From Chthoniobacterales bacterium (lineage in GTDB: Bacteria > Verrucomicrobiota > Verrucomicrobiia > Chthoniobacterales > UBA10450), in NCBI GenBank assembly GCA_003244145.1, contig QHBM01000156.1:16214-80213 (forward strand): a stretch of DNA of 64,000 nucleotides. Reading direction: 5' to 3'. Of this stretch, positions 42,824 to 51,860 are shown in pieces. The notes under the pieces are model-generated. The model ran no database searches. It was not told the DNA's origin and saw only the letters and a program-made list of their open reading frames with translations. Both the position numbers and the translations under genes were made by a program. How positions within the stretch are numbered: position 1 is the first letter of the stretch; every line of letters starts with the position of its first letter.

Positions 42824-43663
42824 ATGCACGGCCTCGGAAGCGACATCACCATCAATGTGATCGCGTCGGTCATTGCCTCGGGCATTCTGCTCAGCGCCGG
42901 CTTTCTCTGGGGGAAATACAAGGAGCGCCGCCGCTTCGGCCGCCGGCTCGAGGAATACGACTTCTATCCCTACACGATCAACCGCGACAACTTCCCTGAG
43001 TTCAACCTGAATAACTTCCGGCTGGGCACGCACTATTTCCTCCGCAACAACGACCCGACTGCGGCGCGCCAGCTCATCTTCATCGGCGAACAAAACAACG
43101 TCCGCACCCAGCTCGAACCGGCCGAGCAGAAGGTTTACGTCCGGCTTTTCGAAAAATACAACGGCAAGAAGATCGCCGACGACACCAGTGAGTATCTCGA
43201 AAACTTCGCCCGCCTAGTCAGGTTGATTGGCAAATCATTCCCGAATCTCGGCATCGAGATCCTGCTCCACGACTTATCGAACCCGTCCCATTCCCTCGTC
43301 GTCCTGGAAAACAACGTCACCGGCCGGAATCTGCGCGACGGCACTACTAACCTCGTCATCGACCTAAAGAAACGGCAGCTCTTGCACGAGGAGAAACTCA
43401 ACTACGAGCTCAACATCGGCGCGCGGAAATTCAAATGCACCACCATCCCGATCATCCGCCCGGAATACGGAGTCGTCGGCGCGGTCTGCATCAACGTCGA
43501 TGCCAACTACCTCACCGAAGAAGTGACCCGCGACACGCAAAAGATGACGGAGTTTTTTGAGACCTTCTGCCGCACCGACATGCAGCTCGACGAAAACATC
43601 CTTAGCCGCGACGAGTACGCCAAAGCGCTCAAAGGCAAACGGCACTTCAAGGACGGGAGCTAA
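42824..43663 (+). CDS. membrane-anchored YheO-type PAS protein
   Basis: 279 residues. One N-terminal helix (about 10-30, VIASVIASGILLSAGFLWG) anchors a cytoplasmic protein whose region about 130-240 matches the YheO-like PAS domain: LGIEILLHDLSNPSHSLVVLENNVTGRNLRDG, then KFKCTTIPIIRPEYGVVGAVCINVD. Canonical YheO proteins are soluble and end in a DNA-binding helix-turn-helix. Here the C-terminus (about 245-279) is short and polar, with no recognisable HTH. It is probably a ligand sensor without direct DNA binding, and the partner is unknown. Gene neighbours give no clear clue. Confidence 0.8.
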   Translation: MHGLGSDITINVIASVIASGILLSAGFLWGKYKERRRFGRRLEEYDFYPYTINRDNFPEFNLNNFRLGTHYFLRNNDPTAARQLIFIGEQNNVRTQLEPAEQKVYVRLFEKYNGKKIADDTSEYLENFARLVRLIGKSFPNLGIEILLHDLSNPSHSLVVLENNVTGRNLRDGTTNLVIDLKKRQLLHEEKLNYELNIGARKFKCTTIPIIRPEYGVVGAVCINVDANYLTEEVTRDTQKMTEFFETFCRTDMQLDENILSRDEYAKALKGKRHFKDGS

Positions 43664-43893
43664 CGGAAAGAATGTGAGCGCTGAGAAAGTCCGGCGAGAA
43701 CTCGCAAATTTCGAAACCTTTCTTCATATCGGGAAAATGGAGTTCGACAGGTATGGGCCTCAATGCCCGCCTGAACCTGACATGATCGCGCGGAGAGGTG
43801 GTCAGCCGTTTGGGAATGCGGTGATGCGGGGCTTCGGAGATTCGAGGTTGCTGCTGGTTAGTTTGCGCGGTTCCCGGTAGCCTCCCCGGTTCG

Positions 43894-44688
43894 ATGCGCG
43901 TTCGGCCTCTTCTTACCGCTCTCGGGCTGAATGCCGTGCCGGCGCTGGGCTGGTTCGTCGGGGATTGGTCCGCGGGCACGACCTTAGTGCTTTATTGGCT
44001 GGAAACGCTGATCGGCACTGTTCTTGTCGCGGCCCGCATTGTTATCCATCGCCGACTTCAGCCGAGCAAAGGGCATTGGGATTATCGAGCGCCGCAAGGT
44101 CAGCAAAATCAGCAGCCATCCACTAGCGGTCGCTCGACTTACTTATCAGCGTTCCTGGTTCCGGCTCTGGCTTTCACTTTCGTCCATGGAGTTTTTCTCG
44201 TCGCGCTCGGCGCAATGATGATTTCCAATCAACACAGCCTTGAAGCGCGCATCGAGATTCAGCCGCTCTTGGCCGGACTCCTGGCTATCACGGTCTTCCA
44301 AGTCGTCGATTTCGGGTTTGATCTTCTTTGTCTGCGGACCCAACCGTTCGCCTGGATCGAAAAGCTCGGCCAGCTTACTCTCAGCCGCGTGATTGTGATT
44401 CACCTCACCATCATCGGCGGCATGGCGGCCGTCATGTTCACCGGAGCTAACCGGAATTTTTTCGGTGTTTTCATTTTCCTCAAAACTCTGCTCAATCTCA
44501 GCCTCGTCCTTCCCCAATACCAACCCAAGACTCCGCCTCACTGGCTTTCTTCTCTGATGGATCGAGTGCCATCGAAATTGCACAAAGGGGAAAACTTCGC
44601 CGAGTTCTGGAAGCAGGAGGACGATCAGGAAGCAGCGCGGATCGCGCGCAACGAAGAGCCGCTGGCAGCTCAGACGAAGAAGAGTTAG
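43894..44688 (+). CDS. DUF6498 multi-pass membrane protein
   Basis: 264 residues with about six hydrophobic helices. The pattern VPALGWFVGDWSAGTTLVLYWLETLIG, FTFVHGVFLVALGAMM and VFQVVDFGFDLL fits the DUF6498 family of unknown function. A hydrophilic insert lies at about 58-85, and the cytoplasmic tail is charged. The 230 bp before it contain no clear gene. Confidence 0.72.
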   Translation: MRVRPLLTALGLNAVPALGWFVGDWSAGTTLVLYWLETLIGTVLVAARIVIHRRLQPSKGHWDYRAPQGQQNQQPSTSGRSTYLSAFLVPALAFTFVHGVFLVALGAMMISNQHSLEARIEIQPLLAGLLAITVFQVVDFGFDLLCLRTQPFAWIEKLGQLTLSRVIVIHLTIIGGMAAVMFTGANRNFFGVFIFLKTLLNLSLVLPQYQPKTPPHWLSSLMDRVPSKLHKGENFAEFWKQEDDQEAARIARNEEPLAAQTKKS

Positions 44689-44714
44689 ACAGGATTTACT
44701 GGATTAACAGGATT
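44689..44714. repeat. 9-bp tandem intergenic repeat
   Basis: Three near-copies of the 9-mer ACAGGATT(T/A) in a row (ACAGGATTT, ACTGGATTA, ACAGGATTG), right after the DUF6498 stop. This A/G-rich phrase is a known dispersed intergenic element in many PVC-group and other genomes. Confidence 0.7.
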
Positions 44715-44784
44715 GGGTTTTGTGACCACCTGAACCGAACGAACGTCCTCGATTTTTCTAACCGGCGTTGTTTAGTCTGACGCG

Positions 44785-47238
44785 GTGAGAAATTTTCTGG
44801 CCGATCTCCGATTTGGTCTGCGCATGTTGCGCAAATCGCCGGGCTTCGCGCTCACCGTTATTGCCGTTCTCGCTTTGGGTATTGGGGCGAACGCGGCGGT
44901 CTTCAGCGTGGTCGACGCGGTCCTGCTCCGCTCGTTGCCCCTGCGCGATCCGGAACGCGTGGCCATGATTTGGGAAAAAAATCCGACGCTCGGCGCGCCG
45001 ATCGGCGACCGGGTGCCGGTCGCCTACACCAATTTTCTGGAATGGACGCGGCAGGCGACACAGTTCGAGGCGATCGGTGGTTTCGAGGACGCGAACTTCA
45101 ATCTCACCAGTGGACCCGAGCCGGAACGCATCGAAGGCGCGCGCGCGTCGCCGAATATTTTCGCGCTCTTCGGCGTGAAGCCCGCGCTCGGAACGAGCTT
45201 CGATAATGCCGCGACCGATCCGGCCAAGAGCCGCGTGGCCCTGCTGACCGATGCCTTTTTCCAAAGCCACTTCGGCGGCCAACGTTATGCGCTCGGTCAA
45301 ACCCTCACGCTCAACGACATCGTTTACACTGTCGTCGGCGTGCTCCCGCCGGAATTTCATTTGCCGGCCGCGCGCGAAGGGCAGGACCAGCATTCGCCGA
45401 AACTGTGGGTCCCGTACGATTCCTCCGCGACGCAGAATCCGGTCGAAGCGAACCGCCGCAAAATGCAGGTTTACGGCCGGCTGCGTGACGGCGTTTCTCT
45501 TGAGCAGGCGCGCGCGGAAATGGATGCGATCGCCAAACATCTAGCCGAAAAAGATCCCACCCAGAACGCCGGCTTCGGCGCAAACGTCTTTCCCGTCTCG
45601 CTCGAAAATCTTGGACAGGATCTCCGGCGCAATTTGCTCGTCATGCTCGCGGCGGTCGGTTTCGTTTTGCTAATCGGCTGCGCGAACATCGCCAACCTGA
45701 TGCTGACCCGCGCCGCCGCGCGCCAAAAGGAAATGGCGATCCGGAAAGCGCTCGGCGCGGGTCGCGGCCGGCTCATCTCGCAACTCCTGTCGGAAAGTTT
45801 GTTGCTCAGCGGTGCGGGCGCGGCGCTCGGTCTTGGGCTGGCCCATTTCGGGATCAAAGCCGTCGTCGCCTTGAAACCGGCCGGCATCGTCCGCCCGGAA
45901 GAGATTCATCTTAATCTGGCCGTGCTTATTTTTACGACGGCTCTCTCGGTTCTCGCCGGAGTTTTGTTTGGAATTGTGCCCGCGCTTCAGGCGGCGCGCA
46001 CGGACGTGAATGCGCTGCTCAATCAAACCCGCGGCGCGCACGCCGCCAGCTCTTCCCGCCGGATGCGGCGCATTCTCGTGGTCGCGGAAGTCGCGCTCGC
46101 GTGTCTCCTGTTGGTCGGCGCCGGATTTATGATGAAAAGTTTGCTCGCGGTCTTGAGCGTCGATCCTGGTTTTCGGGCCGATCATTTGCTGACCATGAAA
46201 TTCAGCCTGCCTGCCTCGCGTTACGCGAACGACGCGCAGATCGCCGCGTTCTGCCGCCAGGTTCAGGAAAAAGTTTCGGCCATGGCCGGGGTCAGGAGCG
46301 CCAGTTTTTCCGACGGTTTGCCGATGACGCGTCTACGCCTGACGAAGTTTGTCGTGGAAGGCCGGACGCCGCCCGCCCGCGGGAGCGAACCGACCGCCGA
46401 CATGCGCGGCATTTTTTCATCGACCTATTTCGACACCGTCGGGATACGGCTCATCGCCGGCCGGAACTTCACGGCGGAAGAACTGGCGAACAAGGCGCCG
46501 GTTCTGGTGATCAACCAAACCATGGCCAAACGTCTTTGGCCTAACGAGGACGCGGTCGGGCAGCATTTGCGCAGCGTGCCCTCGCGGCCCGAGACGCCGC
46601 CGGTTGTCTCGACCGTGATTGGGATCGTCGCCGATACCCATCAGCAATCGTTGGAGAGCGGGGCGCGCCCGGAAATTACCAAACCGATGGTGGACTACAC
46701 GCAACTTACCCTGGCCGTCCGCGGGGACGCCGAGCCGGAGTCGCTCATCAACAGCGTGAAAAGCCAGGTCTGGTCGGTGGACAAAAATCTGCCGGTCTTC
46801 GAAGTGCGCACGATGGAGCAGGTGCTCGATGAAGACACGAGCCAGCGCCGGTTTGAATCGTTCGTCATGAGCATTTTCGCCAGCCTCGCCCTGGTGCTGG
46901 CGTCGATCGGACTTTTCGGTGTGCTGGCCTCACTCGTGAGCCAGCGCACGCAGGAGATCGGCATTCGCATGGCGCTCGGCGCGCAATCGCGGGACGTCAT
47001 CGGCATGGTGGTGGGCGAGGGATTCCGCATGGTGTTGCTCGGAGTCGTCATCGGCGTGGCCGCGGCCGTCGCGCTGAGTCGCTATCTGGCCAGCTTGTTT
47101 TTCGGCGTGAGTCCGGCGAATCCCGCCACATATTTGCAGGTCGCGCTGGTCATGATCGCGATCGCGTTCGTGGCGTGTCTCCTCCCGGCGTGGCGCGCCC
47201 TGCGCGTGAATCCGATGGTGGCGTTGCGCTATGAATGA
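44785..47238 (+). CDS. ADOP-type FtsX/MacB permease without ATPase domain (second copy)
   Basis: 817 residues from GTG 44785. The N-terminal helix (PGFALTVIAVLALGIGANAAVFS) precedes a MacB-like periplasmic domain, the first FtsX unit (LMLTRAAARQKEMAIRKALGAGRGRLISQ), a second periplasmic domain and a C-terminal FtsX unit (TQEIGIRMALGAQSRDVIGMVVGEG) ending RVNPMVALRYE. The layout is the same as the copy at 39854 but the sequences are clearly diverged, so they are not a recent duplication. It is followed by a small gene with a good SD that may be cotranscribed. Confidence 0.9.
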   Translation: MRNFLADLRFGLRMLRKSPGFALTVIAVLALGIGANAAVFSVVDAVLLRSLPLRDPERVAMIWEKNPTLGAPIGDRVPVAYTNFLEWTRQATQFEAIGGFEDANFNLTSGPEPERIEGARASPNIFALFGVKPALGTSFDNAATDPAKSRVALLTDAFFQSHFGGQRYALGQTLTLNDIVYTVVGVLPPEFHLPAAREGQDQHSPKLWVPYDSSATQNPVEANRRKMQVYGRLRDGVSLEQARAEMDAIAKHLAEKDPTQNAGFGANVFPVSLENLGQDLRRNLLVMLAAVGFVLLIGCANIANLMLTRAAARQKEMAIRKALGAGRGRLISQLLSESLLLSGAGAALGLGLAHFGIKAVVALKPAGIVRPEEIHLNLAVLIFTTALSVLAGVLFGIVPALQAARTDVNALLNQTRGAHAASSSRRMRRILVVAEVALACLLLVGAGFMMKSLLAVLSVDPGFRADHLLTMKFSLPASRYANDAQIAAFCRQVQEKVSAMAGVRSASFSDGLPMTRLRLTKFVVEGRTPPARGSEPTADMRGIFSSTYFDTVGIRLIAGRNFTAEELANKAPVLVINQTMAKRLWPNEDAVGQHLRSVPSRPETPPVVSTVIGIVADTHQQSLESGARPEITKPMVDYTQLTLAVRGDAEPESLINSVKSQVWSVDKNLPVFEVRTMEQVLDEDTSQRRFESFVMSIFASLALVLASIGLFGVLASLVSQRTQEIGIRMALGAQSRDVIGMVVGEGFRMVLLGVVIGVAAAVALSRYLASLFFGVSPANPATYLQVALVMIAIAFVACLLPAWRALRVNPMVALRYE

Positions 47239-47256
47239 TCTTACAAGGAGAACGCC

Positions 47257-47613
47257 ATGACTTCCGATTCCCGGATCGAGCAAGCGTCGCGGGCCGCCGC
47301 GGAAGAGATTCTGCGCATCATTTATGGAGACGACTTGAAGGGATGCACGGTCAGTCTCGATCGGATTGCGGAGGTGATCTCCGGAGCAATGGTGGTGCAG
47401 GCGAACGAGAGTCTGGCCATCGCGGAACTGCACGAGAAAGGGTATGAGGCGATCCGGTTGCTTTCCACGCCGCCGCCGAACGGTCCGTCGCTTGGCCCGG
47501 ATGAGTTGCGCACGCTGTTGGGTCAACGTCTCGACACGATCAAAGGTCTTACGACGAAAGTAATCGCCGCGATCCAGACTCAGAAAACCCAGGAGCCTTC
47601 GATTTCCGGCTAA
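47257..47613 (+). CDS. small cytoplasmic helical protein, unknown
   Basis: 118 residues, strongly helical. ARAAAEEILRIIYGDDLKGCTVSLDRIAEVISGAMVVQ and a second helical half (LRTLLGQRLDTIKGLTTKVIAAIQTQ) flank a Pro-rich linker (STPPPNGPSLGPDE). SD AAGGAG lies 6 nt before ATG 47257. It is 18 bp after the ADOP stop, suggesting cotranscription. No family recognised. Confidence 0.65.
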   Translation: MTSDSRIEQASRAAAEEILRIIYGDDLKGCTVSLDRIAEVISGAMVVQANESLAIAELHEKGYEAIRLLSTPPPNGPSLGPDELRTLLGQRLDTIKGLTTKVIAAIQTQKTQEPSISG

Positions 47614-47648
47614 TCCACCGACCCTGTTTCAACCTAACGAATCATTTT

Positions 47649-48098
47649 ATGAAAACGATCCTGGCCTTTATCCTCAGCCTCCTGTGCGCAACCAGCGCCT
47701 TCTCCGGGCAGCAGTTCGACGCGGCGACCTGGCGCGCCGTTCATACCTACGACATCGCCGCGCTGCTGAAACTGGAGGCGTCGCTGGTGGGCCGGATCGT
47801 GACGGTCCATTTCAATTATCGGAGCGAAAAGCTGCGCCACACCGAGCCGAGTTGGTTCGAGGCTTCGCTCTGGCAACGCAATCCGCAGGAGAAGAAAGGA
47901 TTCTCGGGACTGCGGGTGATGGTCGCGAAAAAAGATCTGCCGGCGTTCAAGACCATCACGTCCGATTTCAAATCGCTCGCTGAACTCACCGCTTACGGTC
48001 GCGTGGAAAAAATTCCGGACCTAAATGATACCTGTGTTCGCTTGCTCGGCCGGAAGGTCGTGGTCGATGCTGCCGGCAACGCCACGGTCGATTGGTAA
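47649..48098 (+). CDS. secreted protein of unknown function
   Basis: 149 residues. A signal peptide (MKTILAFILSLLCATSAFSG) precedes a compact beta-rich domain: LVGRIVTVHFNYRSEKL, FSGLRVMVAKKDL, LTAYGRVEKI and RLLGRKVVVD. The GRI.V and YGRVEK segments recall OB-fold type secreted proteins, but no family is assigned. The intergenic CCTAACGA octamer lies just before its start. Confidence 0.68.
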   Translation: MKTILAFILSLLCATSAFSGQQFDAATWRAVHTYDIAALLKLEASLVGRIVTVHFNYRSEKLRHTEPSWFEASLWQRNPQEKKGFSGLRVMVAKKDLPAFKTITSDFKSLAELTAYGRVEKIPDLNDTCVRLLGRKVVVDAAGNATVDW

Positions 48099-48107
48099 CC
48101 TTCCCCG

Positions 48108-48896
48108 TCAGCCGCGATCGAGATGAATGCTCCCCTCGGCGTAGGTGACAGCCTTGCCACCGATCCCGACGCGTTCGCCGCGGTCTTCGCAGAAAAGCTC
48201 GCCGCCGCGCTTGGAAAGTTGGCGGGCCAGCAGCTCCCGTTTTCCCAGCCGCTTCGACCAATACGGGATCAACGCGCAATGGGTCGAGCCTGTCACCGGA
48301 TCTTCCGGGATCCCAGCCGCGGGCGCAAAGTAGCGGGAGACGAAATCGCAATCGTGACCGGGCGCCGTCACGACCACACCCTGCGCGTCGAGCGTCGCCA
48401 GAGTTTCCAAATCCGGCGCGATCGCCAGCACGTCCTCCTGCCGCTCGAAGACGGCCACGTAATCGCGGTTTTTGAAAAGAGCGGCCGGCTTGGCCCGCAA
48501 TCCTTCCGCCAATTTTTTCGGCGGGCTGCACGCTTTCGCCGGTTGCGCGGGAAAGTCGAGCACGAGCCGATCGTCCACCCGGTCCACGGTCAACTCGCCG
48601 CTGCGCGATTGGAAATTCACCATGTCCCGGCGACGACCGAGAATTTCAAAGATCACGTGCGCGGAGGCCAGGGTGGCGTGGCCACAAAGATCGATCTCTG
48701 CGGCCGGCGTCATCCAGCGCAAATCGAAATGCCGGTCGCGTTCAATGACGATGGCGGTTTCGGGCAGATTGTTTTCGGCCGCGATCGACTGCATGACCTC
48801 GTCGGGCAACCATTCGTTCAGGATGCAAACACCGGCTGGATTACCCGCAAAGTGCCGGCTCGTAAAAGCCGCCACGTGGTAGTAAGGGATCTTCAT
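48108..48896 (-). CDS. PhzF-family isomerase/epimerase-like protein
   Basis: 262 residues with two diaminopimelate-epimerase-like halves. The N-terminal half shows YHVAAFTSRHFAGNPAGVCIL, the conserved acidic residue in AAENNLPETAIV, and FDLRWMTPAAEIDLCGHATLASAHV. The C-terminal half shows FAPAAGIPEDPVTGSTHCALIPYW. These are PhzF family signatures. PhzF enzymes isomerise small amino-acid-like metabolites; the substrate here is unknown and no phenazine genes are nearby. ATG 48896 starts the homology. It is divergent from the CaCA exchanger. Confidence 0.92.
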   Translation of the reverse strand: MKIPYYHVAAFTSRHFAGNPAGVCILNEWLPDEVMQSIAAENNLPETAIVIERDRHFDLRWMTPAAEIDLCGHATLASAHVIFEILGRRRDMVNFQSRSGELTVDRVDDRLVLDFPAQPAKACSPPKKLAEGLRAKPAALFKNRDYVAVFERQEDVLAIAPDLETLATLDAQGVVVTAPGHDCDFVSRYFAPAAGIPEDPVTGSTHCALIPYWSKRLGKRELLARQLSKRGGELFCEDRGERVGIGGKAVTYAEGSIHLDRG

Positions 48897-48976
48897 CGCG
48901 GAATCGTCGCCGCAATTTTGGCCGAAAGCGAGCCTGCATCGCACCGCCGATCCGGTCGCGCTCGACGATTGGAACT

Positions 48977-50035
48977 GTGATGTTCGAACAAGCTTCGTTG
49001 CCGCTCTCCCTGATTATTTTTGCGGCAGCGGGAACGATCGTTTGGGTCGCCGGAATCTACGTTTCGAAAACGACCGATGTCTTGTCCGCGCGTTTCGGTC
49101 TCGGCGAAGCGCTGGGGGGATTGATCCTTCTCGCGATCGTCACCAACCTGCCGGAGCTCGCGATCACGGCGAGCGGCGCGATGCGCAATCAACTCGGGAT
49201 CGCCACCGGAAATATTTTGGGCGGCATCGCCATCCAGACGGTCGTGCTTGTTCTTCTGGACGCGTTCGCCCTCGGGAAAAACGCGCCGCTGACTTTTCGC
49301 GCAGCCTCGCTCGACCTCGTCCTCGAGGCCGTGCTGGTGGTCGCGATTCTGACCCTGGCCGTGATGGGCCACCAACTGCCGGCGTCACTGATCTGGCACG
49401 GAATCACGCCGGACGGCGTGTTGATTTGCGGCACCTGGATCGCCGGCATTTATCTGATCGGCAAAGCACGCGACGGCCTGCCCTGGCAGAGCCACGGCGA
49501 TGCGCCTGGCGGCCAGCGGCATCGCTCCGAGCGACAGAAGCGAGAAAAAGCAGAAGTGGAAAAGGCGAGCACTGCGCAAGCCGTGATCGTGTTCACGATC
49601 GCTGCCGTTGCGACATTAGTCGCGGGTGTCGCCCTGCAACAGACCAGCGAAGCGATCGCGCAGCGAATGGGGATGAGCGGCGTCGTGTTCGGAGCCACGA
49701 TCCTGGCCGGCGTAACGGCGTTGCCGGAAATTTCCACCGGCTTCGCCGCGGTCAGGATGGGCGATTTCAAGCTGGCCATCAGCGACATTTTCGGCGGCAA
49801 CGCTTTTCTTCCGGTGCTGTTTCTTTTGGCCACGGTCATCTCCGGCAAGGCCGTGCTTCCGGCCGCGCAAAAGTCGGACATGTACGTGACCGGCCTCGGG
49901 ATCCTGCTGACGGCGGTTTATATTTACGGGCTGATTTTTCGGCCGCGACGGCAGATTGCCCGGATGGGAATCGATTCGCTCATCGTGCTGATCCTTTATG
50001 TGATCGGCATCGCGGGGCTGTTCGCGATCGGTTGA
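48977..50035 (+). CDS. calcium/sodium:cation antiporter (CaCA family)
   Basis: 352 residues with about ten helices and two inverted alpha-repeats: LGGLILLAIVTNLPELAITASGAM near 45 and VVFGATILAGVTALPEISTGFAAV near 230, each with the G-T-x-x-P-E ion-binding core (here IVTNLPE and GVTALPE). A cytoplasmic loop (about 165-200) is charged. It is probably a Ca2+/H+ or Na+/Ca2+ exchanger of the inner membrane. The start is GTG 48977 or ATG 48980. Confidence 0.88.
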   Translation: MMFEQASLPLSLIIFAAAGTIVWVAGIYVSKTTDVLSARFGLGEALGGLILLAIVTNLPELAITASGAMRNQLGIATGNILGGIAIQTVVLVLLDAFALGKNAPLTFRAASLDLVLEAVLVVAILTLAVMGHQLPASLIWHGITPDGVLICGTWIAGIYLIGKARDGLPWQSHGDAPGGQRHRSERQKREKAEVEKASTAQAVIVFTIAAVATLVAGVALQQTSEAIAQRMGMSGVVFGATILAGVTALPEISTGFAAVRMGDFKLAISDIFGGNAFLPVLFLLATVISGKAVLPAAQKSDMYVTGLGILLTAVYIYGLIFRPRRQIARMGIDSLIVLILYVIGIAGLFAIG

Positions 50036-50056
50036 ATCTGTCTTAATCTGCCCACC

Positions 50057-51133
50057 ATGAATTCGCTGATCCGCTCGTTCGTTCTTGCTTTGTTCGTCGC
50101 GCCGCTGAGCGCAACCCCGGCCGCCGAATACCCCGCGCCGACGGAAGCCGATTACGTCGTGCACGATTTCAAATTCACCTCGGGCGAGACGTTACCCGAG
50201 TTGAAGATTCATTACCGAACGATCGGCAAAGCGGTGAAGGACGAGAAAGGCGTGGTGCGAAATGCGGTATTGATTACGCACGGAACCACAGGAAGCGGCG
50301 CGCAATTCATCCGGCCGGAATTCGCCGGCGAACTTTTCGGCGCGGGCCAGCCGCTCGATACCGCAAAGTTTTTCATCGTCATGCCGGATGGAATTGGTCA
50401 CGGCAAGTCGAGCAAGCCGAGCGACGGAATGCACGCGAAGTTTCCGCGCTACGGTTACGTGGACATGGTCGAGGCGCAGTTCCGTTTGCTAACCGACGGA
50501 TTGGGAGTGAACCACGCGCGCCTCATCATGGGAACGTCGATGGGCGGAATGCACACCTGGCTCTGGGGTTCGGCCGATCCGGAGTTCATGGACGCGCTCA
50601 TGCCGCTGGCCAGTTTGCCGACGCAGATTTCCGGCCGCAACCGCGCTTGGCGCCGGATGGTGATCGACGTGATCCGCCACGATCCGGAATGGCGCGGCGG
50701 CGATTACTCCGCCCAACCGCAAAGTCTGCGCACCGCCGCGCAGATGCTTTGGCTGATGAGCAGCAATCCGGTCCTGCGCCAGAAGGAAGCGCCCACGCTC
50801 GCGAAGACCGATGAAGCGCTCGACAAATTTGTCGCGGACTATTTGAAGACGGGTGACGCGAACGACATGCTCTACGCGCTCGAGGCCTCGCGCGATTACG
50901 ATCCGGGTCCGGGCCTGGAGAAAATCCGCGCGCCATTATTGGCCGTGAATTCCGCCGATGATCTGATCAATCCGCCGGAGCTGGGAATCCTCGAGCGCGA
51001 AATCAAGCGCGTGCCGAAGGGGCGCGCGGTGGTGTTACCGCTAAATGAAAAAACGCGCGGACACGGCAGCCACACCATCGCGTCATTGTGGAAGAGCGAG
51101 CTGGAAGCGTTGCTGAAGCAATCCGAGAAATAG
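50057..51133 (+). CDS. secreted MetX-like alpha/beta hydrolase
   Basis: 358 residues. A signal peptide (cleavage near ATPA) precedes the homoserine-acetyltransferase-like hydrolase fold: LITHGTTGSGAQFI (oxyanion region), nucleophile elbow GTSMGGMHTW near 160, acid in VNSADDLINPPE and the histidine in GHGSHT. Classic MetX is cytoplasmic; the signal peptide argues for a different, periplasmic role (esterase or acyltransferase). Downstream, a thioesterase-like gene starts 5 bp later. Confidence 0.85.
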   Translation: MNSLIRSFVLALFVAPLSATPAAEYPAPTEADYVVHDFKFTSGETLPELKIHYRTIGKAVKDEKGVVRNAVLITHGTTGSGAQFIRPEFAGELFGAGQPLDTAKFFIVMPDGIGHGKSSKPSDGMHAKFPRYGYVDMVEAQFRLLTDGLGVNHARLIMGTSMGGMHTWLWGSADPEFMDALMPLASLPTQISGRNRAWRRMVIDVIRHDPEWRGGDYSAQPQSLRTAAQMLWLMSSNPVLRQKEAPTLAKTDEALDKFVADYLKTGDANDMLYALEASRDYDPGPGLEKIRAPLLAVNSADDLINPPELGILEREIKRVPKGRAVVLPLNEKTRGHGSHTIASLWKSELEALLKQSEK

Positions 51134-51138
51134 CCTGC

Positions 51139-51588
51139 ATGACTCCCGCGCCTTCGCTTTTCGACGCGGAGAAATATTTCCACGAGCAGATCCCGATCAC
51201 GCGCGCGATGGGCCTGCGGGTAATGGCGCACGATGAAAATGGATTTGTGGTCGAAGCGCCGGTCGCACTGAACTCGAATCATCTGCAGACCGGTTTTGGC
51301 GGAAGCATCAACGCGGTCGCTACGCTCGCGGCTTACGGATTTCTTTGGCTGGGACTGCAGGAGCGGAACGTTCACGTGGTCGTTGCGGAAAGTTCGATTC
51401 GATTTCTGCGGCCCGTGCGTGAGGTAATTCGCGCGATTTGTTTGCCTCCCGCTCCGGAGGAATGGGCGGCGTTCCATGCGAAGTTTACCGACCAAGGCAA
51501 GGCGCGCATTACGCTTCGCGTCAACGTGGTGGAAGCGGGGCAAGTCGCTGCTGAATTCCAAGGCCTCTTCGTCGCGCGATCTGGCTAG
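51139..51588 (+). CDS. YiiD C-terminal-type hotdog thioesterase-like protein
   Basis: 149 residues. A hotdog-fold pattern with FHEQIPITRAMGLRVMAHDENGFVVEAPVALNSNHLQTGFGGSINAVATLAAYGFL matches the YiiD_C thioesterase-like domain, including the N-x-x-x-T-x-F-G-G-S loop and the following helix. The acyl substrate is not known. It is probably cotranscribed with the MetX-like gene 5 bp upstream. Confidence 0.8.
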   Translation: MTPAPSLFDAEKYFHEQIPITRAMGLRVMAHDENGFVVEAPVALNSNHLQTGFGGSINAVATLAAYGFLWLGLQERNVHVVVAESSIRFLRPVREVIRAICLPPAPEEWAAFHAKFTDQGKARITLRVNVVEAGQVAAEFQGLFVARSG

Positions 51589-51620
51589 ACGCATTCGCGA
51601 TTTCTCGCGAAACTTTCGGC

Positions 51621-51860
51621 ATGATCACGGGAGCGCATTCAATTATTTACAGCAAGAATCCGGAGGCCGACCGCGCGTTTCTTCGCGGCGTGCTTTCCGG
51701 GCGGCGGGAAGGTCGGGGTTTATCAGTCGCGTCACGCGCGGCCAGTGCCGATGAACGCGCTGCAGTCGCGCTGCTCTGTCGGCGCGCCGGGGACACGGCG
51801 ACAGAGCGCCGTGGCTACAGCGTTTTGTCCAGCTTCAATGCAGCGGAGTTCATGCAGTAG
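51621..51860 (+). pseudogene. truncated VOC (glyoxalase-like) gene
   Basis: The frame begins MITGAHSIIYSKNPEADRAFLRGVL, the standard N-terminus of a common VOC-family protein of about 120-130 residues. Homology ends after roughly 26 codons. What follows (51700-51830) is low-complexity, GC-rich sequence holding a hairpin repeat, and no later VOC strands are found in any frame. I read it as a VOC gene cut or replaced by a repeat element. Confidence 0.7.
51773..51807. repeat. hairpin repeat next to msrB
   Basis: GCTCTGTCG (51773-51781) and CGACAGAGC (51799-51807) form a 9-bp stem around a GC-rich loop. On the minus strand the flanks read GTAGCCACGGCGCTCTGTCG, which resembles dispersed palindromic elements in Verrucomicrobiota genomes. 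It lies between the broken VOC gene and the msrB stop and may also act as a terminator for msrB. Confidence 0.5.

Noticed and set aside
43674..43880. Small GTG-initiated frame of 68 codons after the PAS gene
   Set aside because: No homology, no membrane or signal feature, no clear SD, and codon use unlike neighbours; too weak to list as a gene.
48123..48980. 285-codon plus-strand frame opposite phzF
   Set aside because: PhzF signatures are complete on the minus strand; the plus frame is low-complexity.
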